From assembly GCA_946222495.1 (NCBI GenBank), contig CAMICF010000058.1, positions 1 to 14,234 of the forward strand: DNA of 14,234 bases. Reading direction: 5' to 3'. The DNA comes from an uncultured Janibacter sp. (GTDB lineage: Bacteria; Actinomycetota; Actinomycetes; Actinomycetales; Dermatophilaceae). Positions 1 to 7,047 of the stretch are shown here, one piece after another (position 1 is the first letter of the stretch; each line of letters begins with the position of its first letter). A model generated the notes under the pieces. It had not been told where the DNA came from, searched no databases, and saw nothing but the letters and a program-made list of their open reading frames with translations. The position numbers and the translations under genes are program-made.

Positions 1-3000
1 CGGCGCCCCTGCTCGTCCTGCTCGGTCCCTCCTCCGACGTCGGTGCGGCGCTGCTGGCCCGTCGGCCCGACATCGCCCGCCAGCGGCTGGCGGCCTGGCG
101 GCGGCTGCTGCCGGAGGGAGCCGTGGCCGTCGAGGTCGTCGCGCACGGGGGCCCGCCCGGGTCGCCCGCGTCGACCGGGCACGCCGCGCACCTCCTCGGG
201 CTCGCCGACGCGACGGGCACCCCGGCCGTGCTCACCGCGGCGGCCCGGCACCTGCACCCGGAGGACGCGGTCGTCGCCGACGTGCTCGACGCGACCCGGC
301 GGCTCGTCGTGCTCGAGACCCGGCACCTCGACCGGGTGACCGACGCCGGGTACCTCGCCGACGGCGCGACGATGGCCGCGACCGCCCACCGGGTCTCGAG
401 CGTGCTCGGGGGCGGGGCCGGGGGGTTCGCCTGTGCCAGCCCACGCCAGCGGGCCGAGGCGCTCCTCGAGGCGACCGGCAGGGTGGCCCTCGAGTGCGCC
501 CAGGACGAGCGCAAGGACCTCGGCATCGGTCGGGTCCACCTGCCGGAGGCGGAGGTGCTCGGTCTGGGCGCCGACGAGGACCCGCAGACGGTGCTCGCCG
601 AGCGGTGCCGGGCCGCGGTCGGTGCCCGCTACCCGGAGGCCTCGCCGGCGGTGCTGCGCCGGGTCGAGGAGCGGCTGGCAGACGAGCTCGACGTCATCGC
701 GGCGCTGGGCTACCCGACCTACTTCCTCACCGTCGCCGAGGTCGTCGACCTCATCGTCGACGCCGGGGTGCGGGTCGCCGCACGGGGCTCCGGCGCGGGC
801 AGCCTCGTCAACCACCTGCTCGGCATCAGCGCCATCGACCCGATCCGGCACGACCTGCTCATGGAGCGCTTCTGCTCGCCGCTGCGCGCGGAGCTGCCCG
901 ACATCGACATCGACGTCGAGTCCGCCCGCCGGACCGAGATGTACGAGCGGATCCTCGAGCGCTTCGGCCGGGACCGGGTGACCTGCGTGTCGATGATGGA
1001 CAGTTACAAGGCCCGGCACGCGATCCGTGACGTCGGGGCGGCCCTGGGCGTGCCCCCGGCGGAGGTCGACCAGGTGGCCAAGGCCTTCCCGCACATCCGG
1101 GCCAAGGACGTGCGCAGCGCGCTCGCGGAGCTGCCGGAGCTGCGCACCCGCGGTCTCGACGGGAGCGACGGGCAGGGCGAGCGCCGGCTGCAGACGTGGT
1201 TCGACCTCGTCGAGCGTCTCGACGGGCTGCCGCGGCACATCGCCCTGCACCCGTGCGGGGTGGTCCTCTCCGACGGCGGGCTGCTCGACCGGACCCCGGT
1301 CGAGTCGAGCTGGCTGGGCTTCCCGATGAGCCAGTTCGACAAGGACGACGTCGAGGCCCTCGGGCTGCTCAAGCTCGACGTCCTCGGCATCCGGATGCAG
1401 TCGGCGATGGCGCACGCGGTCGCCGAGGTCGAGCGGGTCGAGGGGGAGCGGATCGATCTCGACGACCGGGGCGACGTCCCGCTGGACGACCCGGCGACCT
1501 TCGCGATGGTGCGCACGACCCGCACGCTCGGGTGCTTCCAGATCGAGAGCCCGGGCCAGCGCGAGCTCATCGGCAAGCTCGCGCCGACGGTCTTCGAGGA
1601 CCTGGTCATCGACATCTCGCTCTTCCGCCCCGGGCCGGTGAAGTCGGACATGATCCGTCCCTTCCTCGAGGCCCGGCACGGCTGGTCGCGGCCGCAGTTC
1701 CTCCACGACCGGCTCGTCCCGGCGCTCGCGGAGACCGAAGGGGTCGTCGTCTTCCACGAGCAGATGCTGCGGATCATCGCCGAGACGACCGGGGTGACCC
1801 TCGCCCAGGCCGACGAGGTGCGGCGGACGATGGGCAGCCCGGACGGGCAGGCCCGGATCGAGGAGTGGTGGCGACCGGCCGCGGCCGCACGCGGGTACCC
1901 GCCGGAGGACGTCGACCGGATCTGGGCGGTGCTCGCCGCCTTCGCCTCCTTCGGCTTCTGCAAGGCGCACGCCGCCGCCTTCGCCATGCCGACGTACCAG
2001 TCCGCCTGGCTCAAGGCGCACCACCCGGCGGCCTTCCTCGCCGGGGTGCTCACCCACGACCCGGGCATGTACCCCAAGCGGCTGCTCCTCGAGGAGGCCC
2101 GCTCCCTCGGGGTCAGCGTCCTCGGGGTCGACGTCAACGCGAGCACGGGGGAGTACCGGGTCGAGCCGGCGCCCGTGCCCGGTCCCCGTCCCACGGACCC
2201 GGACCTGCCCGACGGGTCCGGGTGGGGCATCCGCCTCTCCCTCGCGGACGTCAAGGGCATGAGCGACGGCGAGATCGCCCGCGTCGTCGCCGGGGCGCCC
2301 TACGACTCGCTCGCCGACTTCTGGCAGCGGGCCCGGGTGAGTCGCCCGGTCGTCGAGCGGCTGATCCTCGTCGGGGCCTTCGACTCGGTGCACGGCACCG
2401 GTGCGGGCAGCGGGGGGCCGGGGCTCGGGCACCGCGGCCGGCTGACCCGGAGGGACCTGCTGCTGCACACCGCCGAGCTCGACCGCTGGTCGCGGGCCAC
2501 GACGTCGGGTCGCTCCCGTGGCCGCTCCCGGCGGGCCGAGGCGCCGGCCTGGGCGGCGGGCCGCGCGGGGGCCCAGCAGGTGCGCACGGCGACGGTCGCC
2601 CCGGTCGCCAGCCAGCTCACCCTCGACCTCGGGGACTCGCCGCAGCTGGGCGAAGGGGTCGGGCTGCCGGAGATGAGCATCCCGGACCAGGTGAGCGCGG
2701 AGCTGGAGATCCTCGGGCTCGACGCCTCGCGGCACATCATGGAGTTCTACGCGCCGATGCTCGAGGCGCTCGGGGTGACCCGCAGCGCGGACCTGCTCTC
2801 GGTGCGCAGCAACGCCGAGATCCTCGCGGCCGGGGTCAAGGTCGCGACCCAGACCCCACCGATCCGCTCCGGGCGGCGGGTCGTCTTCCTCACCGTCGAC
2901 GACTCGACCGGCCCGGTCGACGCGACCTTCTTCGAGGACGCGCAGGGGCCCTACGCGGCGACGATCTTCCACTCCTGGCTGCTGCTCGTCCGTGGCACCG

Positions 3001-3296
3001 TGCGGCGGGCGGGGGACAAGGGGGTCTCCGTCCTCGCCTCCGGGGCGTGGGAGCTGTCGACGCTCTGGGATGCCTGGCAGCGCGGGGGGATCGAGGCCGT
3101 CCACGAGGCGCTCGACGAGGCCGACGAGCTGGCCCGGGCCCGCGACGCAGCGCACCAGCAGCCCGAGGGGCACCGGGTGCTCGTCCACGCCTCCGGGTTC
3201 CGGCAGTCCCCGTGGGCCGACACCCGCCCCGCCGGCAGCGGTGTCGAGCCTCCGCGCAAGCTGTGGCACTCCTCGCCCGGCAGCTCCGGCCACTGA
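1..3296 (+). CDS. dnaE2: Error-prone DNA polymerase III alpha subunit DnaE2 (ImuC), 5' end outside window
   Basis: The frame is open from base 3, so the first in-frame GTG/ATG codons are internal and the gene is cut by the left edge; 1,097 residues are visible. It is a C-family polymerase that extends over damaged bases, normally with ImuA'/ImuB and the sliding clamp. Visible residues 1 to about 60 are the end of the PHP domain. The palm follows: PDIDIDVES (897-923) carries two catalytic aspartates (visible residues 302 and 304) and KLDVLGI (1371-1391) the third (residue 459). The fingers contain FRPGPVKSD and the HEQ/FGFCKAHAAAFA blocks. An OB fold lies near residues 959-981 (RVVFLTVDDSTGPVDATFF). 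The tail HASGFRQSPWAD and KLWHSSPGSSG is the signature of actinobacterial DnaE2 and separates it from replicative DnaE1. A low-complexity Arg/Ser/Ala linker (about 2490-2610) ends in QLTLDL, a possible clamp motif. Full length is probably near 1,200 residues. Whether imuA'/imuB lie upstream cannot be seen. Confidence 0.95.
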   Translation, partial: APLLVLLGPSSDVGAALLARRPDIARQRLAAWRRLLPEGAVAVEVVAHGGPPGSPASTGHAAHLLGLADATGTPAVLTAAARHLHPEDAVVADVLDATRRLVVLETRHLDRVTDAGYLADGATMAATAHRVSSVLGGGAGGFACASPRQRAEALLEATGRVALECAQDERKDLGIGRVHLPEAEVLGLGADEDPQTVLAERCRAAVGARYPEASPAVLRRVEERLADELDVIAALGYPTYFLTVAEVVDLIVDAGVRVAARGSGAGSLVNHLLGISAIDPIRHDLLMERFCSPLRAELPDIDIDVESARRTEMYERILERFGRDRVTCVSMMDSYKARHAIRDVGAALGVPPAEVDQVAKAFPHIRAKDVRSALAELPELRTRGLDGSDGQGERRLQTWFDLVERLDGLPRHIALHPCGVVLSDGGLLDRTPVESSWLGFPMSQFDKDDVEALGLLKLDVLGIRMQSAMAHAVAEVERVEGERIDLDDRGDVPLDDPATFAMVRTTRTLGCFQIESPGQRELIGKLAPTVFEDLVIDISLFRPGPVKSDMIRPFLEARHGWSRPQFLHDRLVPALAETEGVVVFHEQMLRIIAETTGVTLAQADEVRRTMGSPDGQARIEEWWRPAAAARGYPPEDVDRIWAVLAAFASFGFCKAHAAAFAMPTYQSAWLKAHHPAAFLAGVLTHDPGMYPKRLLLEEARSLGVSVLGVDVNASTGEYRVEPAPVPGPRPTDPDLPDGSGWGIRLSLADVKGMSDGEIARVVAGAPYDSLADFWQRARVSRPVVERLILVGAFDSVHGTGAGSGGPGLGHRGRLTRRDLLLHTAELDRWSRATTSGRSRGRSRRAEAPAWAAGRAGAQQVRTATVAPVASQLTLDLGDSPQLGEGVGLPEMSIPDQVSAELEILGLDASRHIMEFYAPMLEALGVTRSADLLSVRSNAEILAAGVKVATQTPPIRSGRRVVFLTVDDSTGPVDATFFEDAQGPYAATIFHSWLLLVRGTVRRAGDKGVSVLASGAWELSTLWDAWQRGGIEAVHEALDEADELARARDAAHQQPEGHRVLVHASGFRQSPWADTRPAGSGVEPPRKLWHSSPGSSGH

Positions 3297-3318
3297 GGGC
3301 CATCTCCACCCTTCGACC

Positions 3319-3350
3319 CATGTCCCGCACGTGCTGGCGTGCGGGATATG
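3319..3350 (+). terminator. 12-bp stem-loop after dnaE2 (possible terminator or leader hairpin)
   Basis: CATGTCCCGCAC (3319-3330) pairs with GTGCGGGATATG (3339-3350) around the 8-nt loop GTGCTGGC, giving 12 pairs with one G-U. It fills most of the gap between the dnaE2 stop and the next gene. No T-run follows, so it would be a GC-hairpin-only terminator of the kind common in actinobacteria. Alternatively it is a leader hairpin just ahead of the AAGGG ribosome-binding site at 3351-3355. Confidence 0.55.
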
Positions 3351-3359
3351 AAGGGCGAC

Positions 3360-3731
3360 ATGGATGAGCCCGCGCTGACCACCGTTCTCGACCTCGAGCG
3401 GGAGCTCCAGTCATCGGTTGCTCGCGCCGACGAAGGGCGGCTCCGACAGCTCCTCGCACCGGACTTCACCGAGGTCGGGGCGTCGGGACGGATCTGGGAC
3501 CGCGACTCGATCCTCGACATGCTCCGGAGGGAGTCCGCCGTCGACGCCCCGAGCATCGGGATCCATGACCTGCGCGGACGAGTCATCGCGCCGGGTGTCG
3601 TGCAGGTCTCCTGGGACTCGTCCCGGGGTGGGCGTCGGGCCCGACGGACCTCGATCTGGTGCGAGCGCGAGGCCGGGTGGCAGCAGGTCCACCACCAGGG
3701 CACCCCCTTCGCCGGGCCCGAGGCCGGCTGA
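3360..3731 (+). CDS. Small SnoaL/DUF4440-like (NTF2-fold) protein
   Basis: This is a 123-residue soluble protein. The pattern LERELQSSVARADEGRLRQLL followed by APDFTEVGASGRIWDRDSIL and, at the end, RTSIW...WQQVHHQGTPF is that of the DUF4440/NTF2-like family, which forms a cone-shaped alpha+beta fold. Members include small-molecule isomerases, hydrolases and proteins of unknown role, so no reaction can be assigned. I chose ATG 3360 because AAGGG lies 4 nt upstream and because the earlier in-frame starts (GTG 3339, ATG 3348) lie inside the 3319-3350 hairpin; either would add only 4-7 residues. It stands 63 nt after dnaE2 and 125 nt before the methyltransferase, so it may or may not share the dnaE2 transcript. 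There is no signal peptide or membrane segment. Confidence 0.8.
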   Translation: MDEPALTTVLDLERELQSSVARADEGRLRQLLAPDFTEVGASGRIWDRDSILDMLRRESAVDAPSIGIHDLRGRVIAPGVVQVSWDSSRGGRRARRTSIWCEREAGWQQVHHQGTPFAGPEAG

Positions 3732-3778
3732 CGTCCCGCGCGTCAGGGGAGGCGGAAGGGGGTGTCAGCGGCGGCGAC

Positions 3779-3784
3779 TAGGGT
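3779..3784 (+). promoter_or_regulatory. Possible -10 box for the methyltransferase-dinB operon
   Basis: TAGGGT fits the loose TANNNT pattern of actinobacterial housekeeping -10 boxes and lies about 73 nt upstream of the GTG start at 3857. No convincing -35 is seen at 16-18 nt spacing. I found no LexA-type CGAAC-N4-GTTCG palindrome in this gap, so the sequence gives no support for SOS control here. Confidence 0.25.
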
Positions 3785-3856
3785 TGAGGCCACCCGCGTG
3801 CGACCGGCACCAGCCCCGCCGCAGGTGATCGAGCACCCACGAGATCAGGAGCGATC

Positions 3857-4636
3857 GTGAACGACGAGCGACCATGGCGTCGTGACGCCAGCAGCGTCGA
3901 GGGCAATGTGCGCACCGCGGCGGTCTGGGCGCAGCTCCACGAGCTCAGCGAGTCGCGGCGCGGCGAGCTCTCCCGCCCCCTTCGCGTCCTCGACCTCGGC
4001 GGCGGCACCGGCGGTCTGGCCGTCGCGCTCGCCGAGCAGGGCCACTCCGTCATCGTCGTCGACCCCAACGCCGACGCCCTCGCCTCCCTCGCCCGCCGGG
4101 CCGAGGAGTCCAGCGCGTCCGAGCGGGTCGCCGCCGTCCAGGGCGATGCCGACACCCTCGCCACGACGATCACCCCCGGGTCGATCGACCTCCTCTGCTG
4201 CCACGGGGTCCTCGAGTACGTCGACGACCCCGAGCGCACCCTCAGCCTCATCGCCGAGGTCCTCGCGCCCGGCGGCAACCTCTCGCTCGTCACCGCGCAG
4301 CGCATCGCGGCCGTCCTCGGCCGGACCCTCGCCGGTCGCTTCGACCAGGCCCGCGCCGCGCTGACGAGCGCGGACGGCCGGTGGGGCGACGACGACCCGG
4401 TGCCGCGCCGGTTCGACCGCAACGACCTCGCCGAGCTGCTCACCCGCACGGGGTTCTCCACCCTCGACGCCCGAGGCGTGCGGATCTTCAGCGACCTCGT
4501 CCAGCACGAGTACGTCGACACCGAGGCCGACCGTCAGGCGCTGCTCGAGCTCGAGGAGCTCGCCGCCGCCGACGACGGGCGCATCGGGCTCTCCGCGCTG
4601 GGCGCCGCCATGCACCTCGTCGCCCGCCGCGACTGA
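3857..4636 (+). CDS. Class I SAM-dependent methyltransferase, CmoM/SmtA-like
   Basis: This is a 259-residue cytosolic protein with a GTG start, supported by AGGAG at 3847-3851 (5-nt spacer). SAM motif I is VLDLGGGTGG (residues 44-53), the acidic ribose-binding residue is D69 in VVDPNADAL, and HGVLEYV (116-122) is the motif IV/post-II region. From memory the chain matches E. coli CmoM (SmtA) along its length: a GxxR near the N-terminus (R19), LEYV versus LEWV, LAGRFDQ versus VAGNFDY, GVRIFSD versus GVRVFHD, ALLELE in both, and a similar ending (MHLVARR versus IHVTARK). CmoM methylates the 5-carboxymethoxyuridine of wobble position 34 in tRNA. The true substrate here is uncertain because that pathway is not known to me as general in actinobacteria. 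Its stop is 10 nt before the dinB ATG, so the two are very likely co-transcribed. Confidence 0.85.
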   Translation: MNDERPWRRDASSVEGNVRTAAVWAQLHELSESRRGELSRPLRVLDLGGGTGGLAVALAEQGHSVIVVDPNADALASLARRAEESSASERVAAVQGDADTLATTITPGSIDLLCCHGVLEYVDDPERTLSLIAEVLAPGGNLSLVTAQRIAAVLGRTLAGRFDQARAALTSADGRWGDDDPVPRRFDRNDLAELLTRTGFSTLDARGVRIFSDLVQHEYVDTEADRQALLELEELAAADDGRIGLSALGAAMHLVARRD

Positions 4637-4646
4637 CCGGGCCACC

Positions 4647-5888
4647 ATGAGCCGGCGTCAGTTCCGGCCCCCACCGCGGGTCGGCCAGGGGCCCCCGGAC
4701 GACACCGGGTGCACGATCCTGCACGTCGACATGGACGCCTTCTACGCCGGCGCCTCGCTGCTCGCCCGACCCGAACTCGTCGGGACCCCGGTCATCGTCG
4801 GTGGCGGCAACCGGGGTGTCGTCCTCTCCGCGACCTACGAGGCCCGGGCCTTCGGCGTCACCTCCGCGATGCCCATGGGCCGGGCCCGGCGGCTCTGCCC
4901 GCAGGCGACGATCCTCGCGCCGGACCACGAGCTCTACTCGCGCATCTCCTCGGCGGTGATGGCCACCTTCGCCGACATCACCCCCTTCGTCGAGCCGTTG
5001 AGCCTCGACGAGGCCTTCCTCGACGTCTCCGGGGCGGTGCGACTCATGGGCCCACCGGCGGCGATCGCGCAGCAGATCCGCGACACGGTCGCCGACGAGC
5101 AGGGCATCACCTGCTCGGTCGGCGTCGCCAGCACGAAGTTCGTCGCGAAGCTCGCCTCCGCCCTCGCCAAGCCCGACGGCCTCCTCGTCATCCCCGCCGC
5201 CGAGGTGGTGACCTTCGTCCAGCAGCTGCCCGTCGGCGCCCTGTGGGGGGTCGGGGACAAGACCGAGGAGGCCCTGGCGCGACTCGGCCTGAAGACCGTC
5301 GCCGACGTCGCCCACACCCCGCGCGAGACCCTCGTCCGGGGCCTCGGCGAGGCCACCGGCTCGCACCTGCACGACCTCGCCTGGGGGCGGGACCCCCGGT
5401 CCGTCGAGCCGGTGCGCCGCGAGCGCAGCATCGGCAACGAGCGCACCTACGGCCACGACGTCGACGACCCCCGTGTCGTCCACCGGACCCTGCTCGGCCT
5501 CAGCGACAAGGTCGCCTCCCGCCTGCGGGCGGCCGGACTCGTCGGGCGGACCGTGAGCATCAAGGTGCGCTTCGCGGACTTCACGACGATCAGCCGGTCC
5601 CGCTCCCTGCGCGATCCGACCGATGTCTCCCGGGACATCGCGGAGATGGCGAGGGAGCTCTACGACGCCCTCGGCCTGCAGCGGGCCCGGGTCCGGCTCG
5701 TCGGGGTGCGCGTCGAGCAGCTGAGCGAGGCGGCCTCCACGCCGGTGCAGGTGGCCCTGGACGAGCCCGAGCACGGCTGGCGCGACGCGGACCGGGCCGT
5801 CGACCGGGCCAGTGCGCGGTTCGGTGCCGGGAGCGTCCGGCCGGCCAGCCTCATCGGCGACCGGGACGAGCAGCACCGGCGCCGGTGA
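4647..5888 (+). CDS. dinB: DNA polymerase IV (Y-family, DinB)
   Basis: This is a 413-residue lesion-bypass polymerase that inserts opposite bulky or oxidised N2-guanine lesions without proofreading. The metal-binding residues are D28 in HVDMDAFYA and D121/E122 in SLDEAFLDV. Helix-hairpin-helix elements follow (VGALWGVGDKTEEALARLG). The little-finger domain contains RRERSIGNERTYGHDVDD and VSIKVRFADFTTISRSRSL. The steric-gate position after DAF is Tyr33; aromatic residues (F or Y) are normal there. About 22 residues precede the core, longer than E. coli DinB. The clamp-binding site is probably QVALD at residues 368-372 followed by EPEHGW, a slightly degenerate form of the usual QLTLD-type motif. 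The tail FGAGSVRPASLIGD is typical of actinobacterial DinB. No strong SD precedes ATG 4647, which fits translational coupling to the methyltransferase 10 nt upstream. Confidence 0.96.
   Translation: MSRRQFRPPPRVGQGPPDDTGCTILHVDMDAFYAGASLLARPELVGTPVIVGGGNRGVVLSATYEARAFGVTSAMPMGRARRLCPQATILAPDHELYSRISSAVMATFADITPFVEPLSLDEAFLDVSGAVRLMGPPAAIAQQIRDTVADEQGITCSVGVASTKFVAKLASALAKPDGLLVIPAAEVVTFVQQLPVGALWGVGDKTEEALARLGLKTVADVAHTPRETLVRGLGEATGSHLHDLAWGRDPRSVEPVRRERSIGNERTYGHDVDDPRVVHRTLLGLSDKVASRLRAAGLVGRTVSIKVRFADFTTISRSRSLRDPTDVSRDIAEMARELYDALGLQRARVRLVGVRVEQLSEAASTPVQVALDEPEHGWRDADRAVDRASARFGAGSVRPASLIGDRDEQHRRR
5874..5887. repeat. Perfect 14-bp palindrome at the dinB stop
   Basis: CACCGGCGCCGGTG is self-complementary and overlaps the final codons and TGA of dinB. 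It lacks a loop and a T-run, so it is a weak terminator candidate; in DNA this GC-rich it may be chance. Confidence 0.3.
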
Positions 5889-5932
5889 AGACGCCCGAGG
5901 GGCCGGTCTACCGCAACGCGCCCGGAGCGACC

Positions 5933-5938
5933 TAGAAT
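5933..5938 (+). promoter_or_regulatory. Putative -10 box of the DUF3040 gene
   Basis: TAGAAT matches 5 of 6 bases of TATAAT and is one of the very few A/T-rich hexamers in this DNA. A start about 7 nt downstream, near 5945, would make a leader of roughly 70 nt that begins at the first of two stem-loops. The -35 region (around 5909-5915) is poor, which is common in actinobacteria. Confidence 0.5.
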
Positions 5939-5945
5939 GGAGACA

Positions 5946-5988
5946 CCACGGCGGTGCGCTCGTCGTGGATCCTCGGGCCGGTGGCCCG
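5946..5988 (+). promoter_or_regulatory. Two tandem stem-loops in the DUF3040 leader
   Basis: CCACGGCG (5946-5953) pairs with CGTCGTGG (5961-5968) with one G-U and a 7-nt loop. CGGGCC (5974-5979) pairs perfectly with GGCCCG (5983-5988) around GGT. Both lie between the -10 box and the GGGAGG ribosome-binding site. They could be a structured 5' leader or an attenuator, or the second could terminate dinB read-through. I recognise no known riboswitch class. Confidence 0.4.
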
Positions 5989-6016
5989 TCAGACTTGAAG
6001 GCGTAGGGAGGACACC

Positions 6017-6466
6017 GTGGCGCTGTCAGAGCGTGAGCGGCAGATGCTCGAGGAGATGGAAGAGGCCATCCGGGCCGAGGACCCCCGCTTCGCGTCCCAG
6101 ATGAACGGGGCGAAGGGCAGGGCCGGCACCGACCGCCGACGCGTCGTCCTCGGCGTCATCGGCGCGCTGGTCGGCCTCGGCCTCGTCCTCCTCGGCATCA
6201 ACACCTCGGTGTGGATCGGCGTCGTCGGATTCGTGCTCATCGTCGCCTCCGTCGCCCTCGCGCTCACGCCCTCGCGTGGGTCGGGCGGCCTGGGCGTCGT
6301 CTCCGAGGACGGCTCCGTGAAGAAGAAGACCGCCGGCAGGCGCAAGGACCGCCTCACCGGACGTGGGTCGGCCTCCACCAAGGGCAAGACGCCGAAGCAG
6401 GGCACCTTCATGGACCGGATGGAGCAGCGCTGGGAAGAGCGCCGCCGCGAGGGGCAGGGCTGGTAG
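6017..6466 (+). CDS. DUF3040 membrane protein
   Basis: This is a 149-residue protein with a GTG start and a strong GGAGG (6007-6011) 5 nt upstream. The N-terminus MALSERERQMLEEMEEAI followed by RAEDPRFASQM is the hallmark of DUF3040, an actinobacterial family of unknown function; it looks like a charged amphipathic helix on the cytosolic side. Two membrane segments follow (about residues 42-62 and 65-86) with a short Ser/Asn turn, then a basic, Lys/Arg-rich tail of about 60 residues ending in MEQRWEERRREGQGW. DUF3040 genes often lie near dinB and the mraZ division cluster in actinobacteria; here dinB is adjacent but no mraZ follows, and the next genes converge on it. Function unknown; family assignment is firm. 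Confidence 0.88.
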   Translation: MALSERERQMLEEMEEAIRAEDPRFASQMNGAKGRAGTDRRRVVLGVIGALVGLGLVLLGINTSVWIGVVGFVLIVASVALALTPSRGSGGLGVVSEDGSVKKKTAGRRKDRLTGRGSASTKGKTPKQGTFMDRMEQRWEERRREGQGW

Positions 6467-6468
6467 GA

Positions 6469-6484
6469 GCGGCGACACCGCCGC
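6469..6484. terminator. Short hairpin in the convergent gap between DUF3040 and DUF456
   Basis: GCGGCG (6469-6474) pairs with CGCCGC (6479-6484) around ACAC, 2 nt after the DUF3040 stop and 31 nt beyond the end of the minus-strand DUF456 gene. A hairpin here could serve both strands. There is no T-run on either side, so the call rests on position and stem only. Confidence 0.4.
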
Positions 6485-6514
6485 CGAGGCCGGAGACCTG
6501 AAACTTGGGGTCGC

Positions 6515-7021
6515 TCAGACGAGCAGGACCCCGCCCGCCCAGGTGATCGCGATGAGCATCGCGGTCGCGAGCTCGATCCCCATGCTGTGCAGCACGCCCC
6601 GCAGGGCAGACTTCGTCGCCGCCCACGCACGGTCGAGATCGTGGAAGCGGAGGTACTCCGCGGCGAAGATCCCGACGACGAAGCCGACGGGCAGTCCCAC
6701 GACGGGGATGACGAAGAAGCCGATGATCCCGCCGGCGACACCGAGGGCCAAGGTGAGGCCGCCGACGCCCTCTCGCTTCATCCGCCGTCCCGGGACGAGG
6801 AACTGGAGCGTCACCCCGAGCGCATAGAGGGCGACGACCACCGCGAGGGTGATCCACGCGGTGGTGCCGCCGGTCCCGATGGCCCAGACGAGGACGGCGG
6901 TGACGCAGAGCAGCAGTCCCGGCAGGACCGGAAGGACGATGCCGACGACACCGACGACGAAGATCGCGATGCCGATCCACAGGGTGATGCCGGTGGGATC
7001 GGGGGCGGCGTCCGCCGCCAG
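6515..7021 (-). CDS. DUF456 membrane protein with a non-canonical start
   Basis: DUF456 proteins are small integral membrane proteins of about 160 residues and unknown function. The diagnostic block is GIVLPVLPGLLL near the N-terminus, then FLVPGRRMKREGVGG, then GGIIGFFVIPVVGLPVGF and the final IELATAMLIAITWAGG. Four hydrophobic stretches are visible. The first in-frame GTG (6841) lies inside the second of these and would remove the conserved LPVLPG segment, yet the frame is open and family-like up to at least 6988 (ITLWIGIAIFVVGVVG). No ATG, GTG or TTG exists in that extension, so translation probably starts at a CTG: 7021 gives 168 residues (family length); 7051 (overlapping the upstream TGA as CTGA) and 6982 are alternatives. 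It directly follows DUF7455 on the same strand, so they probably form an operon with coupled translation. A mutated start or a sequence error is also possible. Confidence 0.75.
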   Translation of the reverse strand: MAADAAPDPTGITLWIGIAIFVVGVVGIVLPVLPGLLLCVTAVLVWAIGTGGTTAWITLAVVVALYALGVTLQFLVPGRRMKREGVGGLTLALGVAGGIIGFFVIPVVGLPVGFVVGIFAAEYLRFHDLDRAWAATKSALRGVLHSMGIELATAMLIAITWAGGVLLV

Positions 7022-7047
7022 GGAGAGTACGGGGGAGTGGGGGAGCG

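Noticed and set aside
1004..2260. Minus-strand frame of 418 codons opposite dnaE2
   Set aside because: Ser/Arg-rich shadow of the conserved polymerase core.
3296..5950. LexA/SOS box upstream of the methyltransferase-dinB unit or in nearby gaps
   Set aside because: I searched by eye for CGAAC-N4-GTTCG-like palindromes and found none.
6466..7047. mraZ/cell-division cluster expected after DUF3040
   Set aside because: The next genes are convergent DUF456 and DUF7455; no MraZ-like sequence is present in the window.
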